Assembly (NCBI GenBank): GCA_038213435.1 | Contig: JBBQTI010000003.1 | Span: forward strand, 62,001-126,000 | Direction: 5' to 3' | Origin: PALSA-610 sp038213435 | Lineage (GTDB): Bacteria; Actinomycetota; Acidimicrobiia; IMCC26256; PALSA-610 | DNA length: 64,000 nucleotides | Shown: positions 8,404-17,853 of the stretch, in pieces | Layout: every line of letters begins with the position of its first letter | Numbering within the stretch: position 1 is the stretch's first letter | Made by a program: the position numbers and the translations under genes | The notes under the pieces: model-generated | The model's database searches: none | What the model was told of the DNA's origin: nothing | Seen by the model: the letters and a program-made list of their open reading frames with translations, nothing else

Positions 8404-9123
8404 TCACGGCACGAGGATCGCGGCGCAGTTGTCGCAGTAGGAGACTTCGCTCCCCGCGCCGCGCCGGATCTGCTCGGCTTCCGTCGACGGGATCGTGAGA
8501 TGGCAAGCCTGGCACGTCGTTCCGACGAGCCGGGCTGCGCCCGCCCCGCGGTTCCGTGCGCGCCGGCGCTCGTAGTCGCGCAGCAGCGACTCGGCGATCG
8601 GCTTGGCCAGATCGGCGCGTGCGGCGGCCTCGCGCGCGGTCTCGTCGTCGATCTCGACCTCGCTTTCGGAGATCTTGGAGCGCAACGCCGAGACCCTTGC
8701 CTGCAACGCGCGTATCGCGTCCTCCAGTTTCGCGAGCTCTGCGTCGAGCGCCTCGCGCCTCTCCATGATCTCCAGTTCCTCGTCTTCGAGGTCGGAGCGA
8801 CGGCGGAGCAGCATGTCGATGTCGGCCTGCATCGCCTGCAGCTCGCGAGGAGACGAGATGGTCCCCGAGTAGAGGCGCTTGTTCATCTCTTCGGCTCGCC
8901 CTCCCACGGCTTGCGCTTCGTCGTCGATGCGGCGCTCTTCTGCGTGCACCACGCGCTGGCGTTCGCTCACGGCGGTGCGCTGCACTTCGGTCTGGAGCAA
9001 CTCCGCGGTGCGCGTTTCCAGCTCGGAGCGTTCCGGCATCGCCTCACGCCGGTGGCGAAGTTGATCGAGTGTGGTGTCGCGCTCTTGTACCAGCAACAGC
9101 GCTTCGAGCTCTTCGAGGCTCAC
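8404..9123 (-). CDS. coiled-coil protein with C4 zinc ribbon (CT398 type)
   Basis: 239 residues. Residues about 1-180 are a long charged coiled coil, broken by the conserved loop YSGTISSPRELQAMQ. The C-terminus is a zinc ribbon with two CxxC knuckles, TTCQACHL and SYCDNCAAI. This matches the widely conserved zf-RING_7/CT398 family, whose molecular role is not settled; links to nucleic acids or secretion have been suggested. GTG start one base after the stop of the PBP gene, followed by RNase HI; this conserved neighbourhood suggests a nucleic-acid-related job, but this is inference. Confidence 0.88.
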   Translation of the reverse strand: MSLEELEALLLVQERDTTLDQLRHRREAMPERSELETRTAELLQTEVQRTAVSERQRVVHAEERRIDDEAQAVGGRAEEMNKRLYSGTISSPRELQAMQADIDMLLRRRSDLEDEELEIMERREALDAELAKLEDAIRALQARVSALRSKISESEVEIDDETAREAAARADLAKPIAESLLRDYERRRARNRGAGAARLVGTTCQACHLTIPSTEAEQIRRGAGSEVSYCDNCAAILVP

Positions 9124-9124
9124 G

Positions 9125-11260
9125 TCACGGCGCCTTCGGTGGGGGGATCTTCTTCTTCCCCGCCGTCGAGACGGGCGGTGTCGTGCTCGCGGGGGGTGCC
9201 GGCGTCGACGTCACGCTGGTCGCCGGAACCGATGTCGTGCTCGGCGGTCGATACACCGGCCGGTAGCCCACCCGGCGGCCGAGCTCGGAGATGAAACGCG
9301 AGTTGTACGGCGTCTTGTCGGGCGCCGCGAAGTCGACGGGCGGGAGCGGACCCGTCGCGTCGAGCATGAACTTGCGCCATATCTGCGCGGGATACGTCGC
9401 ACCGAACACGCGGACCCCGCCGACGTTCGTCATGGGGATCTCTCCCGAGGGGTTTCCCATCCAGACCGCGGCGGTGTACTGAGGAGTGAAGCCGACGAAC
9501 CAGGCGTCCTGGTTGTGGTCGGTAGTGCCGGTCTTGCCCGCCGCGGGACGCGGGAAGCTGCCGAGCGTTTTGCTGGCCGTCCCGTCGCGCAAGACGTGCT
9601 TCAGCATCCCGACCTCGATGCGCGCGACATTCTTGTCGAGCACGGGCAGCCCCGCCGCCGGCGCCTGATAGATCGTCTTACCGTCACGGTCGACGATCTT
9701 CGTGATGAAGGTCGCCCGCTTGAGGACACCATCGTTGGGGAACACCGAGTAGGCCTGCGCCATCTCCAGCGGGTGAACACCGTTCGTGCCGAGCGTCGTC
9801 GACACGACGGGCTGGAAGTTCGACGTGTTGATCCCCATCGACCGGGCAGTCTGCAGGACGGCCTTCACGCCGTCGGCGCCGAAGTTACCCGGGCCGAGCG
9901 AGAGCTCGGTTCGCACCCACGCGCAGTTGTCGGAACGTGAGATCGCGCGTGTGAGCGAAATGACGTCGCCGCCACAGTCGTCGCTCCGACCGCCGAGGTT
10001 GTAGAACGCCTCCTTGCCCGAACCCTGATTGATCCGCCAGTTCAGCCGCGAGGTCGACACCGTGTCGTTCGGGGAGTACCCGCGACTCAGCGCGGTCGCG
10101 AGCGTGAAGACCTTGAATGCCGATCCGGGCTGACGTCCGGGACCTTCGGTGGCCGGGTCGAACTGCATCTCCGCGAACGTCCGACCGTTCGCGATCGCGC
10201 GCACGCCGCCGTCGGCGTTGTCGATGACCACGAGCGACGCCGTGAACGGCGATTTCGGAAGAATCGTGTTGACCGCCACCGACGCCTCGAACTGGAGCGT
10301 GGGATCGTACGACGTGTAGACCTTCAAACCGCCGCGGAAGACTGCGTTCGCGCGTGCCTGCTGGGTCGCACCGAGCACCTCGCCGGGATCGCCCGCCATT
10401 GTCTGGTCGTCGGCCAGCAGGACGTTCTTGACCTCATCCACGTAGTAGTCGAGCGTCGCGGTGTGCGGATAGCTGACTGTGGTCGGCAACGGGACCGACT
10501 TCGAGAGCCGTGCCGCGGCGGCAGTGGACTTTTTGTTGGCAACCATCGCGTCGAGCACCTCGCTGCGCCGGCGAGCGGCGGCACCGGGATGCTTGATCGG
10601 GTTCAGGGCCTCGGGCGACTGGATGAGCCCGGCGAGAAGCGCCGACTGGGCGAGGTCCAGCTTGGCCAGCGGGGTGAGGGGGAAGTAGCGCTCGACAGCC
10701 GCTTGCACGCCGTAGGCAGCATTGCCGAAGTACACCAGGTTCAGATAGTCCTCGAGGATCTGACTCTTCGACAGTTGCTTTTCGAGCTCGATCGCAAGAA
10801 CCGCTTCGCGGGCCTTCGTCGTCAGGTCGCGCGTGCGATTGACGCTGAACGTGTTCTTCACCAGCTGTTGCGTGATCGTCGATCCGCCCTGGGAGATGGC
10901 GCCCGCGTCGACGTTCTTGAACAATGCGCGGGTCGTTCCGGTCCAGTCGACGCCGTGATGCTCGTAGAACTTGCGATCCTCGATCGAGATGACGGCGTCG
11001 ATCAACACGTGCGGAATGTCTTTGAGCTTGACGGGCGAACGGTCCTCGGTCGCGAGCGTCGCCATCGGGCCGCCGTTGCGGTCGAACACGAGTGAACGGG
11101 CCGCGGGCGCTTTGATCGTGACCTCGAGATCACCGATCGGTGTCGTGGCGTGGGCGAGAGGCTCGGCCGCCGGACCGAGCAGTGCGAGGGAGCCCGCGAG
11201 CGCGGCACCACCGACGGCAACCGTCACCAAGAACTTGAGGCAGAACGTGAGGGCCTTCAC
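9125..11260 (-). CDS. class A penicillin-binding protein (transglycosylase/transpeptidase)
   Basis: 711 residues from GTG 11260, chosen because it directly precedes the N-terminal membrane anchor (LVTVAVGGAALAGSLALLG); the upstream frame is antisense to the helicase gene and is not protein-like. The GT51 domain shows SIEDRKFYEHHG (catalytic Glu94), GGSTITQQLVKN and ILEDYLNLVYFG. The transpeptidase has the Ser of GSAFK, SDN in SRSDNCAW, and the AGKTGTT triad motif. A flexible tail rich in Pro, Thr and Ser, ending in Lys/Pro, follows. It polymerises and crosslinks peptidoglycan outside the membrane. It lies 49 bases downstream of addA and is probably cotranscribed, although functionally unrelated. 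Confidence 0.95.
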   Translation of the reverse strand: MKALTFCLKFLVTVAVGGAALAGSLALLGPAAEPLAHATTPIGDLEVTIKAPAARSLVFDRNGGPMATLATEDRSPVKLKDIPHVLIDAVISIEDRKFYEHHGVDWTGTTRALFKNVDAGAISQGGSTITQQLVKNTFSVNRTRDLTTKAREAVLAIELEKQLSKSQILEDYLNLVYFGNAAYGVQAAVERYFPLTPLAKLDLAQSALLAGLIQSPEALNPIKHPGAAARRRSEVLDAMVANKKSTAAAARLSKSVPLPTTVSYPHTATLDYYVDEVKNVLLADDQTMAGDPGEVLGATQQARANAVFRGGLKVYTSYDPTLQFEASVAVNTILPKSPFTASLVVIDNADGGVRAIANGRTFAEMQFDPATEGPGRQPGSAFKVFTLATALSRGYSPNDTVSTSRLNWRINQGSGKEAFYNLGGRSDDCGGDVISLTRAISRSDNCAWVRTELSLGPGNFGADGVKAVLQTARSMGINTSNFQPVVSTTLGTNGVHPLEMAQAYSVFPNDGVLKRATFITKIVDRDGKTIYQAPAAGLPVLDKNVARIEVGMLKHVLRDGTASKTLGSFPRPAAGKTGTTDHNQDAWFVGFTPQYTAAVWMGNPSGEIPMTNVGGVRVFGATYPAQIWRKFMLDATGPLPPVDFAAPDKTPYNSRFISELGRRVGYRPVYRPPSTTSVPATSVTSTPAPPASTTPPVSTAGKKKIPPPKAP

Positions 11261-11309
11261 GAGTCCGACCAGGATGGCACACCGCGACCCGCGCCCCGGG
11301 TTCGCCCGG

Positions 11310-14300
11310 TCATCCCTCGGACGGAACGAGCGGCGGGGGCGGCGGGGGATCGTCACGAGTGGCGGCGACCAGCGCCCGGACCTCCGCCATCGCCGCGTCG
11401 AGGTCGGCGCCGGTGAACTCGACCTCGGTCGCGCCCGTCGGGTCGAGGAAGCAGAGCACGCCGCGCACGACGGGTTCACCCGTCGCCTCCGCGACGGCCA
11501 ACGCGTACGCGGCCGCCTGAATCCGGTAGCGGGTAATGCGTTCGGCGCGCGTCCGGGCGTCGACCGCGTCGGTCTTGTAGTCGACGACAACGAGGCCGTC
11601 GTCGTCACGAAACACGAGGTCGACGTAACCCTCGAGGGTGATGCCATCGAACGGTACTGCCACGTAGGTCTCGCGCCAATGGGAACACGACGCCGCGCGC
11701 TGCACGATCGGGCTCGCCACCGCGGCCCGCGTCAACGCGGCGATGTTCTCCTCGTGACCGATGACGCCCTCGGCCGCCGCTTGCGCGGCGGCCGTCGCTT
11801 CGACGTCTTGTCCCGTGGCCAGCTCGATGGTCTGCAGCGTGGCGTGGACCGCACGACCGATCGCGGTTCCGTAACGACCCTTGTTCCAGGGCGGCAGCTC
11901 GAGATCACGACCGTCCTTCGCGAGGCCGGGGTCGTCGACCGCGCCTACGAGGTCGACCGCGAGGACGTCGAGGCGGTGCGCCAGCGTCGTCGCCGACACG
12001 AACCCGCGCCGGTTCCCGCGCGCATGGGCGCGGTCGTAGTCCGCCTGCCACTCGTCGGCTGCGAGGCCGGGCGCGGGTGGGGACGCCGTGCCGACGACGA
12101 CACCGAGCCCGGACTCGTTCGGTACGGACCACTGCGCGCTCGCCGCCGCGTCCCAGAGCAATTCGGCATGCGTCCAGCGGGTGCGGTCGACCGGATCGAG
12201 CGCGTGCGCACGCCGGTGCACCGAAACGACGAGATGGTCGCGGGCCCGCGTGCACGCGACGTACAGCAGGCGCAGCTTCTCGTGGAAGCCCATCTGCTCG
12301 TCGATCGGCTTGTGCAGCTCGAAGTCGGCGGTCTGCACACCGGGTGCGAACCTCACTTCGCAGCCACCGGTCGGCGGGAACAGCACCTGCACGCCGCGCG
12401 TCGACATCTGCGCAGCAGTCGTCATGCCCGAGCACACCACGATCGGGAACTCGAGCCCCTTGGCGCCGTGGATGGTCATGATCCGCACCGCGTCGTCGTC
12501 GGTCTCGGGCACGACGGCTTCGACGACGCGCGCGCCCTCGGCGCCCTGGAGCTCGGCCCACGCGAGGTAGTCGCGCAGCGTCCCGCCAACCGCGTCGGCG
12601 TATGCGCGCGCCTGGTCGACGAGGAAGCGGACCCGGCGCGCGACGTCGCGGAAACGGCCGGTCAGCGCACCGACCTCGATGACCGAGCGTTCCCGTACGA
12701 TCCGTTCGAGGAGCTCGCTCGGCGTCGACCACATGCGGTCGGCGTGCAACTCGCCGAGGAAGCGGACCGCACCCGCGACGGGATCGTCTTCAGGCAGCGT
12801 CGCGGGCGGGGCCGCGGTCGCGTCCCAGCGACCCCCGTGCTCGACGTTGTAACGGAACAGATCGTCGTCGCCGCAACCGAACAACGACGACCGCAGCGCA
12901 ACCACCAGCGAAAGGGTGTCGCTCGGGTCGTCGATCGCCCGCAACGCCGTCAGGAGGTCGCGCACCTCGCGACTGCTGTAGACGAGCGAGCTCGTCTCCG
13001 CCCGGTACGGCACCCCCGCCGCGTCGAGCGCCTGCTCCAGGTAGCCGAGCGACGTGCGCGCCGGCAGGAGGATGCACACGTCGCCGAGGCGCGCCGGGCG
13101 CCACCCGTCGCGCTCCTTGTCGTAGACCGGCCATTCATCGGCGACGGCGGCGCGTGCAATCGCGGCAACGTCGGCCGCTTCGCGGACCCGCAACTCTCCC
13201 GCGTTGATGCGTTCGTGCTCCTCGGAGTGCGCGTCGATGCCGAGCAGCACGACCCCTCGGTCGTTGTCGGGCGGCACCCGCCGGGCCGCGTCGAGGGCCC
13301 GGTACTCGGGTTGCGATGCGACAAACGGCTGGATGAGCTCGCCGAACACATGATTGATCCACTCGAGCACCGCGGGCGCGGTCCGGAAGTTGCACGTGAG
13401 AAAGCGGGGCGCCGGTTCCGCGAAGCGTCGGCTCGCCTCGAGGAAGGTCGCGATATCGGCGCGCCGGAAGCGGTAGATCGACTGCTTGGGATCGCCGACG
13501 AAGAACAGTTTCCCGGGGTCGACGGTCATCTCGGTCCACGGCCGTTCGCCGTCGGCCGGATCGCCGGACCCGAGCAACGCCGCCAGCTCGACCTGGATCG
13601 GATCGGTGTCCTGGAACTCGTCGATGAGGATGCGGCGGTACCGGTCGCGGAGACGCGCGCGCGCCCGCGCGCCGTGTTCCGGGTCGCGCAGCAACGTGCG
13701 CGCCAGCACGAGCAGATCGTGGAAGTCGAGCTCCCCGGCCGCCCGGCGCTCTGCCACTGCGCGTTCGGTACATCGCGCGACTGCGGCGACCAGGCGCTTG
13801 ATTGCCACATCGAGCACCGCGTCGCTGATCGCCTTGCGCTGTTCGCCCAGCTTGGCGATGCGCTCGCGCAGGCCGATGATGTCCGCCCAATTCTTCTTGT
13901 TGCCCGTGGTGCCGACCTTGAACGACGGCTTTTCGGCCCGCAGGAGCTCGATGCGGTCGGCGTCGTCGAACGCGGCGCGCAATCGGTTCCGATAATCCGC
14001 GAGCTCGCCGAGGCGCGTGAGCATCGTGTCGACGTCGGCCCGGCAGTCGGCGTCGGCCGCACATACCGCGTCGAGCTCCTCCAACCACCCGTCGAGCTCC
14101 AACGCGGGCAACGGCGCGGGATCGCCGACGCGGTCGAGCAGGTCCCAGTTGTCGTCGAGCACCTCGGCCACAGTTCGGAGATGCTTCAGCTGCACGTTTG
14201 CCGCGAGGAGGACGAGCACCGTCGACTCGAGCGCCGGATCGTCGAGGAGCTCGTCGACGAACTCGTGCCAGCGGGCCTCGAACGCGAGGCGCGACGAGAT

Positions 14301-14759
14301 CTCGTCTCGCACCTCGATACGAGGCGGCAACCCGATCTCGATCGGGAATTCGGTGAGAATGCGCTGCGCAAACGAGTGCAGGGTGCAGATCGCGGCCGCG
14401 TCGAGGCCGTCGAGCGCGGTCTCGCACCGAGCGCGAACGACGGCGGGTGCGAGAGCATCGTCGGCCCGCCTTCGCAGTTCCCGCCGGATGCGATCGCGCA
14501 GCTCGGCCGCGGCCTTCTCGGTAAAGGTGATGGCGGCGATCGCCGGCATCGATACCGGAAGTTCGGACACCGGAAGTTCGGACCCGGGAAGACCGGGTCC
14601 GTCGGCCGTGACGAGGGCGACGACGCGGTCGACCAACACCGCGGTCTTGCCCGTGCCGGCGCCCGCCTCCACGAACAGGGTCGCGCCGAGCTCGGTACGG
14701 ATGGCTTCGCGCGCGGGCGCATCGCCGGGGTCGTCGAAGAGCGCGAGCTGGTCGGTCAC
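11310..14759 (-). CDS. AddA/RecB-like UvrD-family helicase with C-terminal nuclease
   Basis: 1149 residues. Walker A is EAGAGTGKTA (31-40), followed by the TFTEKAAAELRDR motif Ia; Walker B is LIDEFQDTDPIQ; motif III reads GDPKQSIYRFRRAD; later motifs include MTIHGAKGLEFP and VACTRARDHLV. The C-terminal PD-(D/E)XK nuclease carries LEGYVDLVF and VVDYKTDAVD. Start GTG 14759 overlaps the stop of the addB-like gene as GTGA, so the frame's long upstream part is discarded. AddAB-type enzymes resect double-strand breaks for recombination and degrade linear foreign DNA. The subunit naming is by analogy, and the actinobacterial AdnAB type is the alternative. A 15-bp in-frame duplication lies at residues about 59-69. 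Confidence 0.92.
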   Translation of the reverse strand: MTDQLALFDDPGDAPAREAIRTELGATLFVEAGAGTGKTAVLVDRVVALVTADGPGLPGSELPVSELPVSMPAIAAITFTEKAAAELRDRIRRELRRRADDALAPAVVRARCETALDGLDAAAICTLHSFAQRILTEFPIEIGLPPRIEVRDEISSRLAFEARWHEFVDELLDDPALESTVLVLLAANVQLKHLRTVAEVLDDNWDLLDRVGDPAPLPALELDGWLEELDAVCAADADCRADVDTMLTRLGELADYRNRLRAAFDDADRIELLRAEKPSFKVGTTGNKKNWADIIGLRERIAKLGEQRKAISDAVLDVAIKRLVAAVARCTERAVAERRAAGELDFHDLLVLARTLLRDPEHGARARARLRDRYRRILIDEFQDTDPIQVELAALLGSGDPADGERPWTEMTVDPGKLFFVGDPKQSIYRFRRADIATFLEASRRFAEPAPRFLTCNFRTAPAVLEWINHVFGELIQPFVASQPEYRALDAARRVPPDNDRGVVLLGIDAHSEEHERINAGELRVREAADVAAIARAAVADEWPVYDKERDGWRPARLGDVCILLPARTSLGYLEQALDAAGVPYRAETSSLVYSSREVRDLLTALRAIDDPSDTLSLVVALRSSLFGCGDDDLFRYNVEHGGRWDATAAPPATLPEDDPVAGAVRFLGELHADRMWSTPSELLERIVRERSVIEVGALTGRFRDVARRVRFLVDQARAYADAVGGTLRDYLAWAELQGAEGARVVEAVVPETDDDAVRIMTIHGAKGLEFPIVVCSGMTTAAQMSTRGVQVLFPPTGGCEVRFAPGVQTADFELHKPIDEQMGFHEKLRLLYVACTRARDHLVVSVHRRAHALDPVDRTRWTHAELLWDAAASAQWSVPNESGLGVVVGTASPPAPGLAADEWQADYDRAHARGNRRGFVSATTLAHRLDVLAVDLVGAVDDPGLAKDGRDLELPPWNKGRYGTAIGRAVHATLQTIELATGQDVEATAAAQAAAEGVIGHEENIAALTRAAVASPIVQRAASCSHWRETYVAVPFDGITLEGYVDLVFRDDDGLVVVDYKTDAVDARTRAERITRYRIQAAAYALAVAEATGEPVVRGVLCFLDPTGATEVEFTGADLDAAMAEVRALVAATRDDPPPPPPLVPSEG
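14554..14583 (-). repeat. 15-bp tandem duplication inside addA
   Basis: Two exact copies of ACCGGAAGTTCGGAC (plus-strand reading) lie head to tail. Being a multiple of three it keeps frame and gives a repeated SELPV pentapeptide, between Walker A and motif Ia of the helicase, in a region where homologues have a variable loop. A third, decayed copy (CCGGGAAGACCGGGTC) abuts it. It looks like a recent slippage duplication. Confidence 0.85.
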
Positions 14760-17700
14760 TCGTCCGCCTGCGCGCCGTCTACCGACAGGAGGTGAAGGAC
14801 CTCGAGCCCGGGCGCGTCGAGCTTGCGCTCCCACTCGCGCCAACGGTCGGCGGTCCCCATCCCGTCGGGATCGCAGAACCGACACTTGACGAAGGGGGTC
14901 GGCGCCGGCTGCGGTGGCCGCGCCGGGAACACGCCTCCCTCGATGCCGTCGACGATCGTCCGCACCGCGCGCGTGAATACGTCGTCGACGTCGTGATCGA
15001 CGACATAGCCGATCGGCCGGTTGTTGCCCTTGCCGACGAACCAGTAGAAGGCCTCGACCTCGGTGTGGGGCGTGCCGTACGCGGCGCGCGCCGCGTACGC
15101 GTACACGGGGAGCTGCAAGCGCGTCCCGGCCATGACCGGGTTGTCGTGACCGAGCCCCCGGTAAGAGGTGGTCGATCCGGTCTTGTAATCGATCACGACG
15201 AGCGTGTCGTCGGCGCGACGATCGACGCGATCCGCCTTGCCGCGCACGTGCACCACACGCCCGTCGCCGAGCGGCACTTCGACCGCGTCGGTCGCGGCGC
15301 CGGGCATCCCGAACGCGAGCTCGGTCGCGAGCGTCCGGGCGACGCCCTTGGCCCGGTACGCCTCGTCGGCGCCGAGGAACGCATCGAGATCGCCGAGAAT
15401 CACGCGCCGGTCGCGCTGCCAGAAGAGACGGCGACCGGTCACCCCCCGCGCCTCGGCGTCGGCGAACTGCTCCTCCGCGATCGCGTGCATTCGCGCTCGG
15501 TCGACACCGGTCCACGGGCGGCCCGCGCCGACGTGTTCTCGAGCCTCGTCGAGGAAGCGGTCGAGCACGGTGTGCACGAGACTCCCCCGATCGAGGGGCG
15601 CGAGCTGCATGATGTCTTCCGGGCGCTCGACGGGCTCGACGTACAGCACGTTCTGCATGTAGTACGCGTGCGGGCACGCCGCCCACAGCTCGAGGCGCGT
15701 CGGTGAGGTCACGCGACCGTCGACCGAGGGGCTAATGACGCGGAGCGCGCCGGCGAGGTGCCCGAGGTTGCCGTCGAAGCGGGTGAACGCGGTGCCGCGG
15801 CGCGCGGCGATGAGCTCGAGCGCCTGCGCCGCGGCCGGCCGCGCCGCCACCCAGGTCTCGCCCCCGACCGCGGCCCGCACCTCGAGCTCGTGCCGGTTCG
15901 CCGGGAACGCGACATGCGTCGCGCCGTAGGCGTACGAGGCAATCGACATAACTTCAGTCCCCACGGCGGTAATCGTCGCGGGGAGGAAACGCGACGGAAC
16001 GTGCTCGGTGCTGCGCCGCAGATCGCCGCGGGGGTAGGTGCAGACGCGCGCGCCCGTGGTCGATGCGAGCGCCGCGAGCAGCGCGCGTTCGTCGTCGGCG
16101 GTGCGGTCGGCCCGCAACCGCAGCTCGCCGCCGAGCGCGGCGCGTTCACGGTCGCCGAGGAGCGGATCGTCTCTCGGAACCGACGGGAACAGGCCCTCTG
16201 CCAGCCCGCACACCCATAGTCGATCCAGGTCGACACCGAGCGCCATCCCGACCGGTCCGACGAGCACACCGTCGCCGAGACTGCCGACGCGATCACGCGC
16301 CGCGTCGAGCTCGAGCTCGAACGTGCGCCGGAAGACGTCGATGGTCGGCGCCGGGTCGATCGCGTCGAGCGTGCCGAGACGGTCGAGCACGGCTTCGACC
16401 CGGCGCGCCGCGACCCTCTCGAACGGTGGCCACGAATCGCGCCGGGCCTCGTCGCCGAAGAACCGGCGCACGAGCCGGTGCGCGAAGCGGGCCAGGCCGC
16501 TCCAGGTGTGCGGCAGCCGGACGGGATCGAGGTCGGCCGCGAGGGTCGCGACGAACTCCCCCAGCGCGCCAATCTGCGCGCGGTCGCGCGCACCTCGCTC
16601 GTTGTCGGGAAGCGTCGACCCGTACGCGTCGAGACGCGTCCGCCACTCGTCGATCCCGCGCACGATCCCGGCCTGGCGCGACAGACGTTCCCACCTCGCC
16701 GCGGGGACCGCGCGGCGACCGTCGAGCACCGGCGCGGCTGCGAACAGACCGCAGACGTCGTCGCGCGCGAAGTCGGTGTCGACGAGGGCGAACATGCGCA
16801 GGAGCCCGCGGCCGAGGACGGAGTCCGACATCGTTCGGGTCGTCGCGCCGTTGTGCGCGATCTCAGCGAGGTCGAAGTGCTCGTGCAGCAGTCGGGCGTA
16901 CGGCTCGTCGGAGGCGTACAACACTGCCATGCGCTCGAGCGGCACGCCCGCGCGCATGGCGTCGACCACATCGCGCGCGATCGCGCGTACCTCGTCGTCG
17001 GGGTCGGAGGCAGTCCACAGTTCCGTCCCCGTGGCCGGCGCGATGCCGGCTTCCGCCGGGTGAGTGACCCGCCCGCCGACCCGACGCAGGCTCGCGGCTA
17101 CCTTTTCGTCGGCCGGTGCGGCACCGGTGAGGCCGACGATGATCTCGAGCTCCGTCCGCTCGGCGATCTCCTGGAGGAGGCGGGCCGCGGGCGCGGCCCA
17201 GTGTTGCGGAAGGAAGCAAACGAGGGTGCCGAGCTCGCGGACGAGAGGTCGCCCGGCGACCACCGCGTCGGTCGCGACGCGCATCAGGTCGTGCTCGTCG
17301 TACCAGGCGCGCTCGAGGAGCGACTTCGTGGCGCGATGCAACCGGACGACCTCACGCGCCCGCGGATGCTGCGCGGCAAGTACGTCGAGCTGGGCGGCGT
17401 CGAGGTCGGAGAGCTCTCGGTGCGCGGCCACGAGCGCTTCCTCGGTGGCCGGGTGCTCCGCGACGGGCGCGAACAGGCCGGGGGCGCCCGCCAGCGCGCG
17501 GCGTACCGCCGACGCGACGACTGGGGTCGACACCGGGCGCCGGCCCGCGGCCGCGAGCTCGGCCGCGCCGAGCAATTCCGCGAGCCGGTAGACGGTGAGG
17601 AACGTCACGCCGACGACGCCCCGCCCGACCTCGGTCACCGCGCCGAGGTCACCCGACGCGAGCCGGCGGCGGGCCGAGACGCCGACCGAATTCGTCGGCA

Positions 17701-17812
17701 CCACAACGGTCACCGGCGCGAGCGCGTCGGATCGCTTGGCGCGGGCGACGGCGTCGCGCAAGGCCTGCGACGCGGGGCGCCCGTAGGCGGTCGGCACGAC
17801 GGTGATCGGCAC
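14756..17812 (-). CDS. AddB-like PD-(D/E)XK nuclease / inactivated helicase subunit
   Basis: 1018 residues, start GTG 17812. The N-terminal half resembles UvrD-type folds but Walker A is degenerate (VVVPTNSVGVSARRRL), as in AddB/AdnA-like partner subunits. A C-terminal nuclease domain has VRGKADRVDRR and LVVIDYKTGSTTSY, matching the D...D-x-K active site. Cysteines of an iron-sulfur staple surround it: one in AACPHAYYMQ and two in KCRFCDPDG; the fourth cysteine expected a few residues later is absent. It overlaps addA by four bases, so the two form one complex for break resection. The hydrolase gene ends 34 bases upstream with a hairpin between. Confidence 0.88.
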   Translation of the reverse strand: MPITVVPTAYGRPASQALRDAVARAKRSDALAPVTVVVPTNSVGVSARRRLASGDLGAVTEVGRGVVGVTFLTVYRLAELLGAAELAAAGRRPVSTPVVASAVRRALAGAPGLFAPVAEHPATEEALVAAHRELSDLDAAQLDVLAAQHPRAREVVRLHRATKSLLERAWYDEHDLMRVATDAVVAGRPLVRELGTLVCFLPQHWAAPAARLLQEIAERTELEIIVGLTGAAPADEKVAASLRRVGGRVTHPAEAGIAPATGTELWTASDPDDEVRAIARDVVDAMRAGVPLERMAVLYASDEPYARLLHEHFDLAEIAHNGATTRTMSDSVLGRGLLRMFALVDTDFARDDVCGLFAAAPVLDGRRAVPAARWERLSRQAGIVRGIDEWRTRLDAYGSTLPDNERGARDRAQIGALGEFVATLAADLDPVRLPHTWSGLARFAHRLVRRFFGDEARRDSWPPFERVAARRVEAVLDRLGTLDAIDPAPTIDVFRRTFELELDAARDRVGSLGDGVLVGPVGMALGVDLDRLWVCGLAEGLFPSVPRDDPLLGDRERAALGGELRLRADRTADDERALLAALASTTGARVCTYPRGDLRRSTEHVPSRFLPATITAVGTEVMSIASYAYGATHVAFPANRHELEVRAAVGGETWVAARPAAAQALELIAARRGTAFTRFDGNLGHLAGALRVISPSVDGRVTSPTRLELWAACPHAYYMQNVLYVEPVERPEDIMQLAPLDRGSLVHTVLDRFLDEAREHVGAGRPWTGVDRARMHAIAEEQFADAEARGVTGRRLFWQRDRRVILGDLDAFLGADEAYRAKGVARTLATELAFGMPGAATDAVEVPLGDGRVVHVRGKADRVDRRADDTLVVIDYKTGSTTSYRGLGHDNPVMAGTRLQLPVYAYAARAAYGTPHTEVEAFYWFVGKGNNRPIGYVVDHDVDDVFTRAVRTIVDGIEGGVFPARPPQPAPTPFVKCRFCDPDGMGTADRWREWERKLDAPGLEVLHLLSVDGAQADE

Positions 17813-17829
17813 CGGCGGATCGTACGGCG

Positions 17830-17853
17830 GCCCTGAGACACTCCGCTCAGGGC
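17830..17853 (-). terminator. small hairpin between hydrolase and addB-like genes
   Basis: GCCCTGAG (17830-17837) and CTCAGGGC (17846-17853) form a perfect 8-bp stem with an 8-base loop. The right arm contains the stop codon of the hydrolase gene. No T-run follows on the minus strand, so it may only weaken read-through into the addB-like gene. It could also be a chance palindrome. Confidence 0.35.

Noticed and set aside
10971..14795. Very long plus-strand open frame (over 1200 codons) opposite addA and the PBP gene
   Set aside because: It is antisense to genes with clear motifs, is rich in Arg/His/Gln with no domain signature, and has the pattern of a shadow frame in GC-rich DNA.
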